This document shows positions 46,076 through 55,226 of a DNA stretch of 64,000 nt, piece after piece. A model generated the notes under the pieces. That model did no database searches. It was given only the letters and a program-made list of their open reading frames with translations, and was not told where the DNA came from. A program made the position numbers and the translations under genes. Numbering within the stretch: position 1 is the stretch's first letter; each line of letters starts with the position of its first letter. Source of the stretch: Plantago ovata (lineage: Eukaryota; Streptophyta; Magnoliopsida; Lamiales; Plantaginaceae). Location of the stretch: contig JAHHQI010000238.1 of the NCBI GenBank assembly GCA_028274465.1, positions 1 to 64,000 on the forward strand, in the 5' to 3' direction.

Positions 46076-46742
46076 CAGGAGAAGTGTAGAAATGTTTCTC
46101 AGTGCAGGAGAAGGAGAACTACAGTGGAAAGTTTAATGATTTGCATTATTATTGTCTAATTAATGTATCAATTTTGAAGGGGTTTCTCCAGTTGGTGATG
46201 AAATGTGTCACATGTGAAGTTGTTTAGTGTCTTGGTCATTGGAGTGAGTGAGTGTGCTTCTCTTCTCTCTGTTTATTGAAAATGTAACATTGTGCATCTA
46301 AAGTTAATATTCCATACTCCACACTACTGAAAGTTTAAAACAATACAAATTACAAAGTTAGCTAATTGGCAAAAATCTTCTCATTTTGCTATCTAAATTA
46401 AGTTAAGATTAGTCCACAGTACTGAAGAAACAGGGCAAGTTGCTTGCCATCGCATGCTTGTCGTCTTTCTGGACACGAATAATTGCTTGTGCTTATAGAA
46501 ACAATTGCTAGCTAGTTGCTGATATTTAATCACTATTTTCAAGTTTAAACAATTAGTAGTAGTTACAGTTTAAATTATACCAACTTGCTAGTTGAACCAC
46601 AATTCAAACAAGGCTGCTGGTATGCATGGTTGGATATTAAGACAAGACTTTTCATATTATAATCAAATGAGCAATGTTATACAGTTTTAAACTTTTACTT
46701 TCTCTCAGAATTCCCAACTTCTTTGCTCTAATATATATTGAC
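46076..46742. other. Upstream region of the NLR stub
   Basis: AT-rich. It contains the NLR-flank phrase GCAAGTTGCTTGCCAT at 46435, otherwise nothing. Confidence 0.45.
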
Positions 46743-46898
46743 ATGGTAATTGAAGCTTCGGTTCAAATCATAATCGACAAGCTACTTGCACTTGCTACCG
46801 ATGAAATTGGTTTCGTCTTGGGCGTCAAGGATGATCTTGAGGACTTGAATGATTCCCTAAAGCTTATTCGGAAATACTTGAACGAAATCACATTGTGA
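46743..46898 (+). pseudogene. CNL 5' stub (Rx-N coiled coil only)
   Basis: Encodes MVIEASVQIIIDKLLALATD then the GFVLGVKDDLEDLNDSLK helix and stops at 46896-46898. This is the first about 50 residues of an NLR, more like the intact copy than the broken ones. The rest is missing; a LINE begins within about 90 bp, so the loss may be linked to that insertion. Confidence 0.8.
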
Positions 46899-48104
46899 TT
46901 ATATAACCACTTGAAAACTTCTTCAACTCGTTGTACTTTTTACGTTTAAGTTTTTGAAAATTTTCTTTACCTTGCAGTCAACTTGAAATATAATTTTGAT
47001 CCTTGGGAAGTTTTCATAGTTTATATGATGATGATTGTTCTATGAAGGATAAAAATATAGCTGATTCATGTGAAGTCTGTATAGCTTTGAGTAAAGTGCA
47101 TAAAGTCTCTTCGAGGTATTTCAAAGTGGCTTTTATGCCTGGAAAGGTTATTCATGACAATATCTTTATTGCCCAAGAATTAGTGAGAGGCTATGGTAGA
47201 AGGGGAATTTCTCCACGATGTATGATTCAAGTGGATTTACAAAAAGCTAGCTTATGATAGTATTGATTGGGATGCTTTACGACGTATCTTACAGGAGATG
47301 AGCTTTCCAAGAGTCTTTATTGATTGGATTATGGTATGTGTTACGACGGTTTCATACAGATATAATGTTCAAGGTGTGCCTTCACAGTTATTGGTTGCTA
47401 AGAGGGGTTTGCGACAAGGTGATCCTATCTCTCCCCTACTTTTTGTTATTGTCATGGAATACTTGCATAGGGTTTTTGCTACTCTAAAAGATATTCCTGA
47501 TTTTAATTGGCATCCAAAATGTGAGAAGGAGAATATTACCAATATCTGTTTTGCTGATGATTTACTGATGTTTACGAGAGGAGATGCGGTTTATGTTCAG
47601 TTATTGGGTGTTTGGTTGGGTGTATTTGCAGTCAAACTGCACCCAAAACGCACCGTTTTTCATACATATGCTGTTTGTTTGTCAATTTAACAAAGTGTGT
47701 TCTGGCTGGATCGGTTGGGCCGGAAAAATTGGACCGTGTGTTTTGGAGGCCCAAAACACACCTCTTTTTCATACATGCCTTCCCCATGTATGAGGAATCT
47801 ACATGGTCAAGTGCACATAATTAGGGCTTAATAATTACGAAAATGCCACTGGAAAAGAAAAAGGAAAATGCATAATTATCTGAACTTCCTTCTACGCTGA
47901 GAAAGCTGTGAGCCGGCGAGAATCTGCCGTTCTTGTCGTCTGCCAGGTGAGCTAGCCTGAAAACTTGGAATCTGAATCGGAATTCCTTCCTCTTTCTTTC
48001 TATCTTTTCCATTTTGAGTATGGTCGAGTATTGAATTACTATCAGCTTGAGACGACCACCAGCTTACTATCGATTGAGTTGCAGTTGCAGAAACGGCTAT
48101 GGAG

Positions 48105-48183
48105 GAATCGAGATTTATACTACGTGCGGCCCATCCACTGCGCCACTATTGTCGGCCCCCACCCACCGCCTGCTCTCTCCGAG
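48105..48183 (+). other. Unidentified exon-like piece in the PIF element
   Basis: Open, GC-rich stretch beginning at an ATG (about 48099-48101) and ending CTCCGAG/GTATCT, a good donor. It encodes a short basic sequence I cannot assign. It could be the first exon of a captured host gene. It is not the usual ADF first exon, which ends right after ATG. Confidence 0.3.
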
Positions 48184-48710
48184 GTATCTTTTTCAACCCT
48201 AACTATTGGGGCTTTTTAATACTTGGACAGTTTTTTTATGGAATTTTCTTGATTGGTGAAAGATCTATTGTTTGGTGAAGCTTGATTCATCACGAGTTTG
48301 TGAATGACTAAATTTGTTATTTAGTTCTGTTACCTTTTGGAGTTTTGTTTATCCAATTCCCTGCAGATGTTGTCTCAGATCATTCTTCGTAGTTTGAGCT
48401 GTATTTTCTGTGTAGATTGAGCTGTTAATTAGGTGTTTTATGAATTTCTAATCTCTTTACATGTTTGAGATTTTAGATGAATCATTTGAGAGGAATTGCA
48501 GTCGTGATAAGTATTTGATGTGTGCTTTTGCTAATTTAAACTCAAATACTATAGCCAGGTTGGCCTTGTTGTGATTTGTTTTCGATTTAGTTTCAGTGCT
48601 GAGGTTATGGTTCATCACCGTGATTTCTATGTAATATAATGCCGGTGAATTCTGATGGCTTAAATCAATGTTGTCGTTAAGTGGTGGCCCCGTTGTTATT
48701 CTGTTTGTAG

Positions 48711-48976
48711 GCAAATGTTGCATCTGGTATGGCTGTCCATGATGATTGGAAGCTGAGGTTCGTGGAGCTGAAGGCCAAAAGGACTCATCGCTTCGTCATC
48801 TTCAATATAGAGGAGAAGCAGAAGCAGGTGGTGGTTGAAACGATTGGTGAGCCAGCTGAAACCTACAAGGACTTTGCTGCTTGTCTCCCGGAGAATGAGT
48901 GTCGCTATACTGTTTATGATTTTGACTTTGTGAACACTGAGGATTGCCAGAAGAGCAGGATTTTCTTCATTGCTTG
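48711..48976 (+). pseudogene. Captured exon 2 of an actin-depolymerizing factor (ADF/cofilin)
   Basis: Bordered by a TTTGTAG acceptor and a TTG/GTAAGC donor, exactly where plant ADF exon 2 lies. It encodes [45 protein letters not shown], and [19 protein letters not shown], the first two-thirds of the ADF-H fold including the long-helix start. No stop or frame break. The ATG exon and the last exon (actin-binding helix remainder) are absent, so it cannot make a working ADF alone. ADFs sever and depolymerise actin filaments in the cytosol. This is a gene fragment carried inside a transposon, not the host locus. Confidence 0.85.
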
Positions 48977-49287
48977 GTAAGCACTAAGCAGCACTTTGTG
49001 ATTACCTTGCACTGCTTTGCATCCAACTATATTCCATAAACATTTCAATATATTCTATAATTTGGGTGAACAATTGAAACATGAGATATGTTTGAAAGGT
49101 TCAGCTTATAGAGTGTCTAATTAATGAATGGAATACGGTAATGTTATTGGTACATACAACTTTAGTTAGCCATTGCCATATTCATTGTAGGAGTGTTTAG
49201 TTTCTAAGCTTGGTTAACTGTTTCAACCTGTGAAACTTCCAGCTAACAACTGCACCTGAAGAAGTCTAGAAGATAAAAACAAATCTG

Positions 49288-49400
49288 GAGTTTTTTTTAG
49301 TCTAGGGGCTAAAGGAGATAGTGAACCCAAACAAAGAATAAAAGAGAGTAAGAATATATAGTCTAGGGGCTAAAGGAGATAGTGATAGAGGAGAAGAATC
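49288..49400 (+). repeat. Inverted repeat arm left of the GARP fragment
   Basis: CTGGAGTTTTTTTTAGTCTA and the following GGGGCTAAAGGAGATAGTGA recur in opposite orientation at about 50500-50549. The left arm contains a second tandem copy of the GGGGCTAAAGGAGATAGTGA part (49368 onward). The arms bracket the GARP exons. Confidence 0.8.
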
Positions 49401-49482
49401 TATTCAGTTTCTTGTTTTATACTAGGAACTTGATCTCTGATTTGAAAGTTCAATGTGCTAGTGGTGAATTTAGTGGTGTGCA

Positions 49483-50297
49483 ATGGACAGAATGTACGGA
49501 AGTGGTGGAATGGAGGGAACTGGTGGTGGTGTGTTTATGACAAGGGACCCAAAGCCCCGGCTGAGATGGACTGCCGATTTGCACGATCGTTTCGTGGATG
49601 CTGTCACTACGCTTGGTGGCCCTGACAGTTTGTCTATTTTAGCGGCTCTTTTTGGCTTTACAGTTTTGATCTTTATTTGCATTTGCTGATAAGTATCTTT
49701 AGGCATCTTGTAAAGATCAGTAAACTGTCCTGGAAGAAACTGCCTTGTTTAGGCTTGATCTTGTTACTTGAAAGGATCTTGCATTGGCTCCAGTGGCTTT
49801 TTACGGTTTAATGTAGCATGTAAACTAAATCCTCGATCCTGGCTTGTGCGAATTCAGGATCAGGATCATCATATCTTATGATGCCTCACTGATTCATGAT
49901 CTTCTGCTATCCGGTATTAGAGAGATCTTGCTGATTTGTGACGCTTAAGTTCTGCTGTAAAAAAGACTTCATTGAAAGGATCTTGCATCTCATGTTGTAC
50001 TTTCATTGTTACAATTCTAGAATTATCCGCATAGTAGAGTTTCTAATGCGCGTTTATGGAAATTGCAGAGGCTACTCCACAATCAGTGCTAAGGGTCATG
50101 GGGCTGAAGGGCTCGACACCATATCACCTAAAAAGTCATTTGCAGGTAGAATGTTTGTTTTGAAGTTTTACTAGCAGTCTTCTTCATTATTGGTACTGGA
50201 CAAGATGAAAATTCGATTCACTTTTTGTAGAAGTATAGACTTGGTCAGCAACAAGCCAAGAAACAGAATGGTCACCAACAATCCGGAGAAAACAGTG
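49483..50297 (+). pseudogene. Captured exons of a GARP/G2-like MYB-CC transcription factor (PHL7/UNE16-like)
   Basis: Exon 1 (49483-49627) starts MDRMYGSGGMEGTGGG and encodes the first helix block PKPRLRWTADLHDRFVDAV up to LGGPD. Exon 2 (50069-50145) encodes ATPQSVLRVMGLKG, STPYHLKSHLQ, the second half of the GARP domain, with CAG acceptor and GTAGAA donor. Exon 3 (50231 to about 50297) resumes KYRLGQQQAKKQNG. The three exons join in frame as in host MYB-CC genes, except the exon 1 donor is weak (GTTTGT). The coiled-coil MYB-CC part and everything after are missing. The DNA-binding domain is nearly conserved apart from substitutions. Host relatives act in the nucleus, several in the phosphate response or in phloem. 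This is a transposon-carried fragment. Confidence 0.8.
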
Positions 50298-50429
50298 GTG
50301 CGTTTACTAAGCAAATTACTGTTAGAAGTTAGAATTTTGCCATCAAGTACAGATGGAACCAGAAACTGCAAATGACATGATGTATTTGGTTACATGAATG
50401 TGTTCATCTTTGAATTCATTTGTATCGTT

Positions 50430-50490
50430 TTTTATAATTGTGAGTAGGTCGTTGCAAAAGCAGAATACCGTGCCATGGCTTTAATGATGT
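50430..50490 (+). mobile_element. Copia RNase H scrap 1 (fossil)
   Basis: Short piece with the codons of the AEYRAMA motif of Copia RNase H. It shares its first 60 bases with 51500-51560. Broken fossil. Confidence 0.5.
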
Positions 50491-50499
50491 TATATTCTT

Positions 50500-50549
50500 C
50501 TCCTCTATCACTATCTCCTTTAGCCCCTAGACTAAAAAAAAAACTCCAG
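50500..50549 (-). repeat. Inverted repeat arm right of the GARP fragment
   Basis: Reverse complement of the arm at 49288-49400, including the adjoining GAGGAGAAGAAT phrase. Confidence 0.8.
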
Positions 50550-51029
50550 ATTGGGCTTGAGTTCTTATAAAGTTCTGACGGAATTCAAACCAGGGTACGT
50601 GGTACTACGTAGGCTTCTTGCGTCGAGTTATTGGCTTAATGTTTAGATTATATAACATTTCTGTAGACAACGAAGTGATCAAGAGTTCTGTGCTATTAAC
50701 CAACTTGTTGCTGAAATTCCAGTCTCTTGGCTAAAACTTCAGTTCTTGCAAACCTGCTCGACCTGAACTCGTTGCAGTCAGAAAAATACTTCCCAGATAC
50801 ACCATTCAAGTTAGGATGAAGTGCAACATAGCACGATGTTGTTATATGTCATTAATCAATAAAACTAAATTGAATATGCAATTTAGTTTCATTAATCATT
50901 AATCACTAGCAGCACTTATTTAGTGATCTAAGGTCAACAGAAAGCAACATGGTTGTAAATTCTTTCCATATTTGTTTTCCCTGCAGGTATATGTGTTGAT
51001 ATATCATTAACAAAGTATGAGTACTGTTC

Positions 51030-51235
51030 ATCTCTAGCGCCCCTTTGCTTTGCATTTCGGGGGTGGCCACCAAGTCCAATATTAAACTGCTCCCTGCCCG
51101 GGGGGATATCGTGTCCGATCCCTTTTGTTGGAACGCCTATGGACAGCTGCAAACTATGACAATTCCACCGGTTTCGTGCTTGTTAGAGGGTATTCCTCGG
51201 GCCCTCCTGGAAAGTGACATAGGATATTGTTAAAG
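51030..51235. other. GC-rich patch in the PIF element
   Basis: About 200 bp with higher GC than its surroundings (GGGGGTGGCCACCAAGTCC). Readable on both strands for about 60 codons. No family recognised. It may be another captured exon. Confidence 0.3.
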
Positions 51236-51499
51236 ATTTTAACCTTTATGTTCATATAAGAAGATATAAGAGGCGATTTATGTTGGAATTATGATATATG
51301 AGGTGATGAACATGCATGGGTCTATTATGAAATCCCATTTCATCATAGTTTGTTCTCATCACTCTTAGGTTTGCATGTAATTGTACTACTACATGTTTTG
51401 TAAATCATCTCTTGTTTGCATGATTGGAATTTGGTTCTCCTTCAGTGCTCAATTAATCGGTGATACTACGATGATTAGGCATTCAGTTTTCATAAGTAA

Positions 51500-51630
51500 C
51501 GTTTTTTATAATTGTGAGTAGGTCGTTTGCAAAAGCAGAATACCGTGTCATGGCCTATACTAGCTCTGAAATGATGTGATTGAAAGTTATCATGGAAGAT
51601 CTAGGTATAGAATTGAGTGCGGAGGAGTCT
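51500..51630 (+). mobile_element. Copia RNase H scrap 2 (fossil)
   Basis: Second, longer copy of the same Copia RNase H piece (AEYRVMA and MEDLGIEL phrases). Broken fossil inside the PIF-like element. Confidence 0.55.
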
Positions 51631-53156
51631 GATGAAGTTCTTTTTAAGGAGACCGTGATATGATTGACGACGGTAATCAAGGAATCTGAACCAAATTGAA
51701 GGGGAATAGAATTTTTTGTCGATCAATTTTGCCGGTACAATCGAAATACGGTTATAAGTAACTACCTGGAATTTGTTGGAGAATTTAGGTCGATATCAAC
51801 AAATTTCTGACGCTCAGATCAAACCAAACACAGCGGGAAGGAGAGGAAAGTGTGTTTGTTTGGATGATGATTGCAAAATTAATGGGCTAACCCAATAACA
51901 CAATCAAACCAAACAGTCTGTGTACATGGTTTTTTAGTCAAAAAACACCCAAAACACATGGCACAATTCTGTATACCAAACGGTGAGGGAAAAAAAAACT
52001 ACACTGGTTTTCATACACAACCAAGTTGGACCGAATTTACACCACAACTTATGCAGATTCATGCATGGTCAAACTACACACGAACCAAACACCCCATTAC
52101 TCATTGAGAAATTCAAAGTTTTTTCACTCTCTACTGGTTTGATTGCAAATATCAGTAAGAGTAAGGTGTACTTTGGAGGTGTCTCTAGAGAGATACAAGA
52201 GAAGATTTTGGAATCCACTGGATTTGTGAAGGGCTCCCTTCCTTTCAAATATCTAGGGGTGCCACTTAGCAGCAAGAAACTTTATGTAAATCAATATCAA
52301 GAGTTGATTGAAAAGGTGACAAGTAGAATCAATGGTCAGCAAAGCTGCTTAGTTATGCGGGAAGGATTCCTTGGCTTCACAGTTACTATTTGAAGGGTGA
52401 TGATGTCGAACAGTTCAGTCCTACAGCAGGGTGCTCTTGGCTTTTGCGCAAACTCCTGCAAGTACGGGATGTAGTGAGTGGACTAGATGTGTGGCGGGAT
52501 GCAAAACAAACTGGACAGTTTGTCATAAGGCACGTCCCCTGACGCATTTCATCTTATGGTTATGTTGTCTGAATCGATTATATACCAGGGAGAGATTATT
52601 GAAATGGAACATGAATATTGATGTTGTATGTGCATTATGCGGAGAAGGACAAGAATCTGTCAATCACTTGTTCTTTGAATGTAGCATGACAAAAGTTGTT
52701 TGGATAAAGTTTTGGGAATGGATGAAAATACAGCACCAGCCCCACAGCTTTACTGCAGAATTAACTTGGGTTCTATGTGCAACGAAAGGAAAATCAATGA
52801 GGGCGCTGCTTCTAAAGATGACATTCACTAAAGCAATTTATGCACTATGGAAGGCGCAAAACATGAAGATCTATCAACAGGTGCCCTTCCATCTCAATAT
52901 GGTAGACGAAGTAAAACAGATTGTCAAGGTTGGATGCATTGGCAATGACAAATTGGTCCAGTATTGTTATAACTTGTAATGGCAGGCTAGCATTTTGTCA
53001 TGTCAGTATTTAGTAGATTGTAGTCGAGTTTCGATACTTGTACTTGGCTTCGATAAAGCCCGTCTGGATCTTCGGACCGGCGTTGTGTTTTGATGGTTTT
53101 GGAATAAAAGTAAACAGTTTTCCAAAAAAAAATAAAATAAATAAATAAAAAAAAAA

Positions 53157-54236
53157 AAGTGGCATAAAATCTCCTCAGTTATGAAATTTGCATAAAATCT
53201 CCTAAATTTTACAAAAATGTTGCATAAAACCCCCTAACGTCAAAAATAAAGGAGAGTGCACCTCACTCTCCGTTAGTGCGACTACGCGTCGATTTTTAGG
53301 GGATTTTGTGCAACTTTATGATAATTAAGGGGGTTCTATGCAACTTATATGGTCTTTTTTTTTTTTTTGATAATTTTTTATTTAAATGAATAAATTTAAT
53401 ATTAGTTTCCAATAAGTTATGAATTGATATAACAAACTATACACTAAATAACAATTAATTGTATAAAAAACATCTATATCTATATGTATGTACACCATAT
53501 GTTTAGAAGTATTCTTCTTAGTACTTATTATTTTCTAATCAAGTATGTAATTAACAATTATATAAAGAGAAAAACATTACCTACAAGATAATATATATAA
53601 CAAAATAGCAATTACAAATAAATTAATTAGTAAGAGGGTTCTCTAAGATTTCACTTTATTCATCCTATTAATACATGAAATTAATCTAGTAACTTTATTT
53701 TATCGACTTTTAAAATTTGATTACACTTCATCACGTGGGTAATTACATGTGAATATACTAGTACTATTATAAACAAATTAAGTCGATCCTTATGGAAACG
53801 ATTTACACTTTAAAAAAAAAAAAAAAAAAAAAGAAAGACGGATAAACAAAAAATCACAATAATGACTTAGAATATTGAGGTTTTTTACTTAAAACTAATA
53901 GTAAAAATTGTACTATAAGTATGTGCTAAATAAAAAATTACATACCAATCAAATATAAAAAAAGTATTATTTATATTTATGTTAAAAAATACCCTCTCCC
54001 ACAAGTTTTTCCATAATAATATGAAAACAATTGAGTTAACAAATACTTTTATTAATTTATATGAAGTTGTGCACCTCCCTCTCTCAAAAGTTGTATACAA
54101 CCCCTCAATTATTATGAAGTCGCACGAAATCCCCTAAAACTAACCCCATGCATGTGAGGGGATTTTTTTTTAACTTTTCATATAACTCAGGGGGTTTGGT
54201 GCAATTTTAATAACTGATGGGGTTTTATGCTACTTT
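53157..54236. mobile_element. TIR element of about 1.1 kb next to the LINE tail
   Basis: Left end (from 53157: AGTGGCATAAAATCTCCTCA, then GTTATGAAATTTGCATAAAA) and right end (about 54180-54236, reversed: AGTAGCATAAAACCCCATCA, then GTTATTAAAATTGCACCAAA) are inverted repeats of about 50 bp. The interior is AT-rich with no coding capacity. It belongs to a common plant class with CATAAAACCCCC-type ends. I cannot fix the superfamily, because the left end merges with the LINE A-tail and no target duplication is clear. Confidence 0.6.
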
Positions 54237-54555
54237 AAAATAATTGAAGGTGTTTATTCACTCGTATACCTTTAAGTGTATTGAAATCAAGTTGCAGCTC
54301 CAGGCTGGTTTGATTACTGAAAATATAAACTCCGACCGAGTAAGCAATGACGTTCATGTGCAGGCTGTAGGTTTTGTCAATTAAAGTATTGAGTAAATAA
54401 TTGAACAGTTTGATTATTCGTCCACCATTACTCTAAAGTCTAAACCAATTTACTCGGTGTCTGAAACCAAAAAGAAAAACACTACAACCAACTCTCTCTA
54501 TCACCCACCGGAGGACTTGTTGCCAAGTTTGGCATTTGATTTAGTCTAGTTACTA
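54237..54555. other. Intergenic between TIR element and MITE
   Basis: No gene or regulatory motif that I can support. Confidence 0.4.
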
Positions 54556-54819
54556 CTCCCTCTCCCTCTGTCCCGCTACAAATTATTCATTTTGACTTTT
54601 TTCGGTCAACAGCTTTCAACTTTGACTCCCGATTACTCTTAAACTATGATGATAAAATATTTGATAAAACTATATTATGAAACTTTAAGTTCTATATTTT
54701 CATAATATAATTTTGTTAAATATTTTACCATTATAGTTTAAGAGTAATCGAGAGTCAAAGTTGAAAGTTGTTGACCGAAAAAAATCAAACTGGATAAATT
54801 GTAGCGGGACATAGGGATA
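54556..54819. mobile_element. Stowaway-type MITE (near-perfect hairpin)
   Basis: About 264 bp whose two halves are almost perfect reverse complements: CTCCCTCTGTCCCGCTACAA at the left and TTGTAGCGGGACATAGGGA at the right, then TTTTTTCGGTCAACAGCTTT against its complement and onward to the centre. Ends of the CTCCCTC(C/T)GTCCC type next to TA are diagnostic of Stowaway (Tc1/mariner) MITEs. It lies about 410 bp upstream of the intact NLR start. Confidence 0.85.
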
Positions 54820-55226
54820 GCGATTTCTCGGATTGATTTTGATCTGGACCGTCTAATCAATTTTTGATTCATTAACTAATCATTGTTGCTGATTCATGTC
54901 CAGGCTGGTAGTAGTTAGCTACGATTTAAATTATAGTAACGAATAACGACTATGATTTAGTAATAAATTAATCAAAGAAACAAGACTTTTGATTACTCAA
55001 ACGCAAAATGCTGCTAATCAACCAATACTCAAACCAAAGAAACATACAACCAATTCTCTCTCGCTCTCACTCGAAAAAAAAACCCAAACCAGAACTCTTT
55101 GTATTTTACGATATTCAGCTTTGCTTGCTCAGTGATTGCATTTTGCTCACTGTTTACATTCATTATTCCACAACACCAAATCCACCCCCCCTCAAAAACA
55201 AATTTTAAAAAAAGTAAAATAAAAAA
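54820..55226 (+). promoter_or_regulatory. Proximal promoter and leader of the intact NLR
   Basis: 407 bp between the MITE and the ATG, ending in an A-rich leader (AAAAAAAGTAAAATAAAAAA) directly before the start, like the purine-rich leaders of the two broken copies. Pyrimidine-rich stretches (TTCTCTCTCGCTCTCACTC) lie near 55050. No convincing TATA box. Confidence 0.4.

Larger units (their letters stand above)
47604..52096. mobile_element. Non-autonomous PIF/Harbinger-like element with captured gene pieces
   Basis: 4493 bp flanked by TTA (47601-47603 and 52097-52099). Removing it restores the LINE reading frame exactly (codons V-Q-L-L-I-E), which proves the borders. Terminal inverted repeats share GGGTGTTTGGTT (left TTGGGTGTTTGGTT, right end reversed TGGGGTGTTTGGTT). 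A 3-bp TTA duplication and GGG-type ends fit the PIF/Harbinger superfamily. There is no transposase inside. Cargo: an exon-like piece at about 48105-48183, an actin-depolymerizing-factor exon (48711-48976), three GARP transcription-factor exons (49483-50297) and short Copia scraps. It is comparable to Pack-MULE-type gene capture, but in a different superfamily. Confidence 0.85.
46985..53157 (+). mobile_element. L1-type LINE, 5'-truncated, split by a PIF/Harbinger-like element
   Basis: Two parts, 46985-47603 and 52097-53157, once continuous. The first encodes part of a reverse transcriptase: VIHDNIFIAQELVRGYGRR, GLRQGDPISPLLF, and the catalytic FADD in NICFADDLLMF (about 47548). The second resumes exactly with LLIEKFKVFSLSTGLIANIS, then LPFKYLGVPLSSKKL, a zf-RVT block (CALCGEGQESVNHLFFEC, about 52630) and the C-terminus ending at 52979. 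An A-rich tail lies at about 53125-53157. Damage includes a frame change at about 47252 and a deleted stretch near 52370-52500. The 5' part with endonuclease is absent, as usual for LINE insertions. Confidence 0.85.

Noticed and set aside
48711-50297. ADF and GARP exons as functional host genes
   Set aside because: Both lack terminal exons and both lie inside a transposon whose borders are fixed by the restored LINE frame.
54180-55226. A confident TATA box for the intact NLR
   Set aside because: Several AT-rich stretches, none with convincing sequence and spacing.
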